Positions 13,928 to 14,640 of a stretch of 14,640 nucleotides of DNA are shown in pieces. The notes beneath the pieces are model-generated. The model was not told the origin of the DNA and did no database searches. It saw only the letters and a program-made list of their open reading frames with translations. This DNA is from Rhodoferax sp. (GTDB taxonomy: Bacteria; Pseudomonadota; Gammaproteobacteria; Burkholderiales; Burkholderiaceae_C). Location: positions 1-14,640 of the forward strand of contig JAIFMA010000235.1 of NCBI GenBank assembly GCA_020048795.1. Reading direction: 5' to 3'. The translations under genes and the position numbers were made by a program. Within the stretch, counting starts at the first letter, position 1. Every line of letters starts with the position of its first letter.

Positions 13928-14640
13928 ATGAGCGCTGAATCAAAAAACGACCACCACGCTGACCACGTCATCGCCGACATCAGTCTGGCGGCCTGGGGCC
14001 GCAAGGAACTTAACATTGCCGAGACCGAAATGCCGGGACTGATGGCGATCCGCGAAGAATTCGCCAAAGACCAGCCCCTCAAAGGCGCACGCATTACTGG
14101 CTCATTACACATGACCATCCAGACTGCAGTGCTGGTCGAAACTCTGCAAGCCCTGGGTGCCCAGGTGCGTTGGGCCTCATGCAACATTTTTTCGACACAG
14201 GACCACGCCGCGGCCGCCTTGGTCGCCCAAGGCACGCCCGTGTTTGCCTACAAAGGCGAATCGCTGAGCGACTATTGGGACTACACCCACCGTATTTTTG
14301 AATTTGGTGGTAAAAAGGGCACGGCCGCTGAAGGCCCCAACATGATTCTGGACGACGGTGGCGACGCCACACTGCTGATGCACCTGGGCAGCAGGGCCGA
14401 GAAAAACATCAAGCTGCTCGACAACCCCGGCAGTGAAGAAGAGGTGTGCCTGTACAACGCCATTCGGGCCAAACTGGCCAAAGACCCAACCTGGTACAGC
14501 CGCCGCCTGAAAAACATCATTGGCGTGACCGAAGAAACCACCACCGGCGTGCACCGCTTGAACGAGATGTCGGCCAAGGGCGACCTGATGATTCGCGCCA
14601 TCAACGTCAACGACTCGGTCACCAAGAGCAAATTTGACAA
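13928..14640 (+). CDS. ahcY: Adenosylhomocysteinase (S-adenosylhomocysteine hydrolase), N-terminal part, cut by window edge
   Basis: AhcY reversibly splits S-adenosylhomocysteine, the product inhibitor of methyltransferases, into adenosine and homocysteine, using bound NAD. It belongs to the activated methyl cycle in the cytoplasm. The 237 codons present include GSLHMTIQTAVLVETL with His61, the family signature SCNIFSTQDHAAAAL (84-98), ILDDGGDATLL (140-150), VTEETTTGVHRL (200-211) and AINVNDSVTKSKFD ending at Asp237. Lys233 and Asp237 correspond to human Lys186 and Asp190. Residues about 150-195 carry the extra segment seen in many bacterial enzymes and absent from the mammalian one. The start is ATG 13928, with GGAG 6 nt upstream. 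The NAD-binding domain lies beyond the window. The SAH riboswitch in its leader independently confirms the identity. Confidence 0.97.
   Translation, partial: MSAESKNDHHADHVIADISLAAWGRKELNIAETEMPGLMAIREEFAKDQPLKGARITGSLHMTIQTAVLVETLQALGAQVRWASCNIFSTQDHAAAALVAQGTPVFAYKGESLSDYWDYTHRIFEFGGKKGTAAEGPNMILDDGGDATLLMHLGSRAEKNIKLLDNPGSEEEVCLYNAIRAKLAKDPTWYSRRLKNIIGVTEETTTGVHRLNEMSAKGDLMIRAINVNDSVTKSKFD

Noticed and set aside
1..14640. Mobile elements, CRISPR arrays, tRNA/rRNA genes, phage or defence genes
   Set aside because: No transposase, integrase, spaced repeats or tRNA-like folds were seen; every large open frame is explained by core metabolic or translation genes.

Overview
The window is a chromosomal stretch from a betaproteobacterium, most likely a Burkholderiales member of the Comamonadaceae (Rhodoferax/Polaromonas-like). 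This placement is an inference. It rests on the moderately high GC, the style of the proteins, and an S-adenosylhomocysteine (SAH) riboswitch in front of ahcY, a combination known from this group. I see no mobile element, tRNA, rRNA or CRISPR array. It looks like core metabolic DNA.

Layout. Positions 1-530 (minus strand) hold the 5' part of prfC, encoding peptide chain release factor 3, cut by the window edge. A 186-bp divergent spacer with two perfect odd-length palindromes and a candidate extended -10 promoter leads into a plus-strand operon: pgm (717-2369), glgC (2427-3698), glgA (3706-5166) and malQ (5238-6749). A second, minus-strand operon converges on it: glgP (13575-11137), glgB (11082-8899) and glgX (8911-6788). 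The two operons meet tail to tail with only 38 bp between malQ and glgX. The 352-bp spacer upstream of glgP (13576-13927) carries the promoter and structured leader of ahcY, whose first 237 codons close the window on the plus strand.

How the genes work together. Pgm converts glucose 6-phosphate to glucose 1-phosphate, GlgC activates it to ADP-glucose, GlgA elongates alpha-1,4 chains and GlgB adds the alpha-1,6 branches. GlgP shortens outer chains by phosphorolysis, GlgX removes the branches left behind, and MalQ disproportionates the released short maltodextrins. This is a complete synthesis-and-breakdown set for glycogen in one locus. The two strands do not split by function: GlgB, a synthesis enzyme, lies between the two breakdown enzymes GlgP and GlgX, and MalQ, usually assigned to maltodextrin use, follows glgA.

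The most interesting non-coding element is the ahcY leader. A match to the SAH riboswitch aptamer (about 13746-13849) is followed by a chain of mutually exclusive pairings ending in a hairpin (13890-13924) that buries the ahcY Shine-Dalgarno. By reading alone this gives a coherent translational ON-switch model in which SAH switches on the enzyme that destroys it. The aptamer class is established; the specific expression platform is my inference and can be tested.
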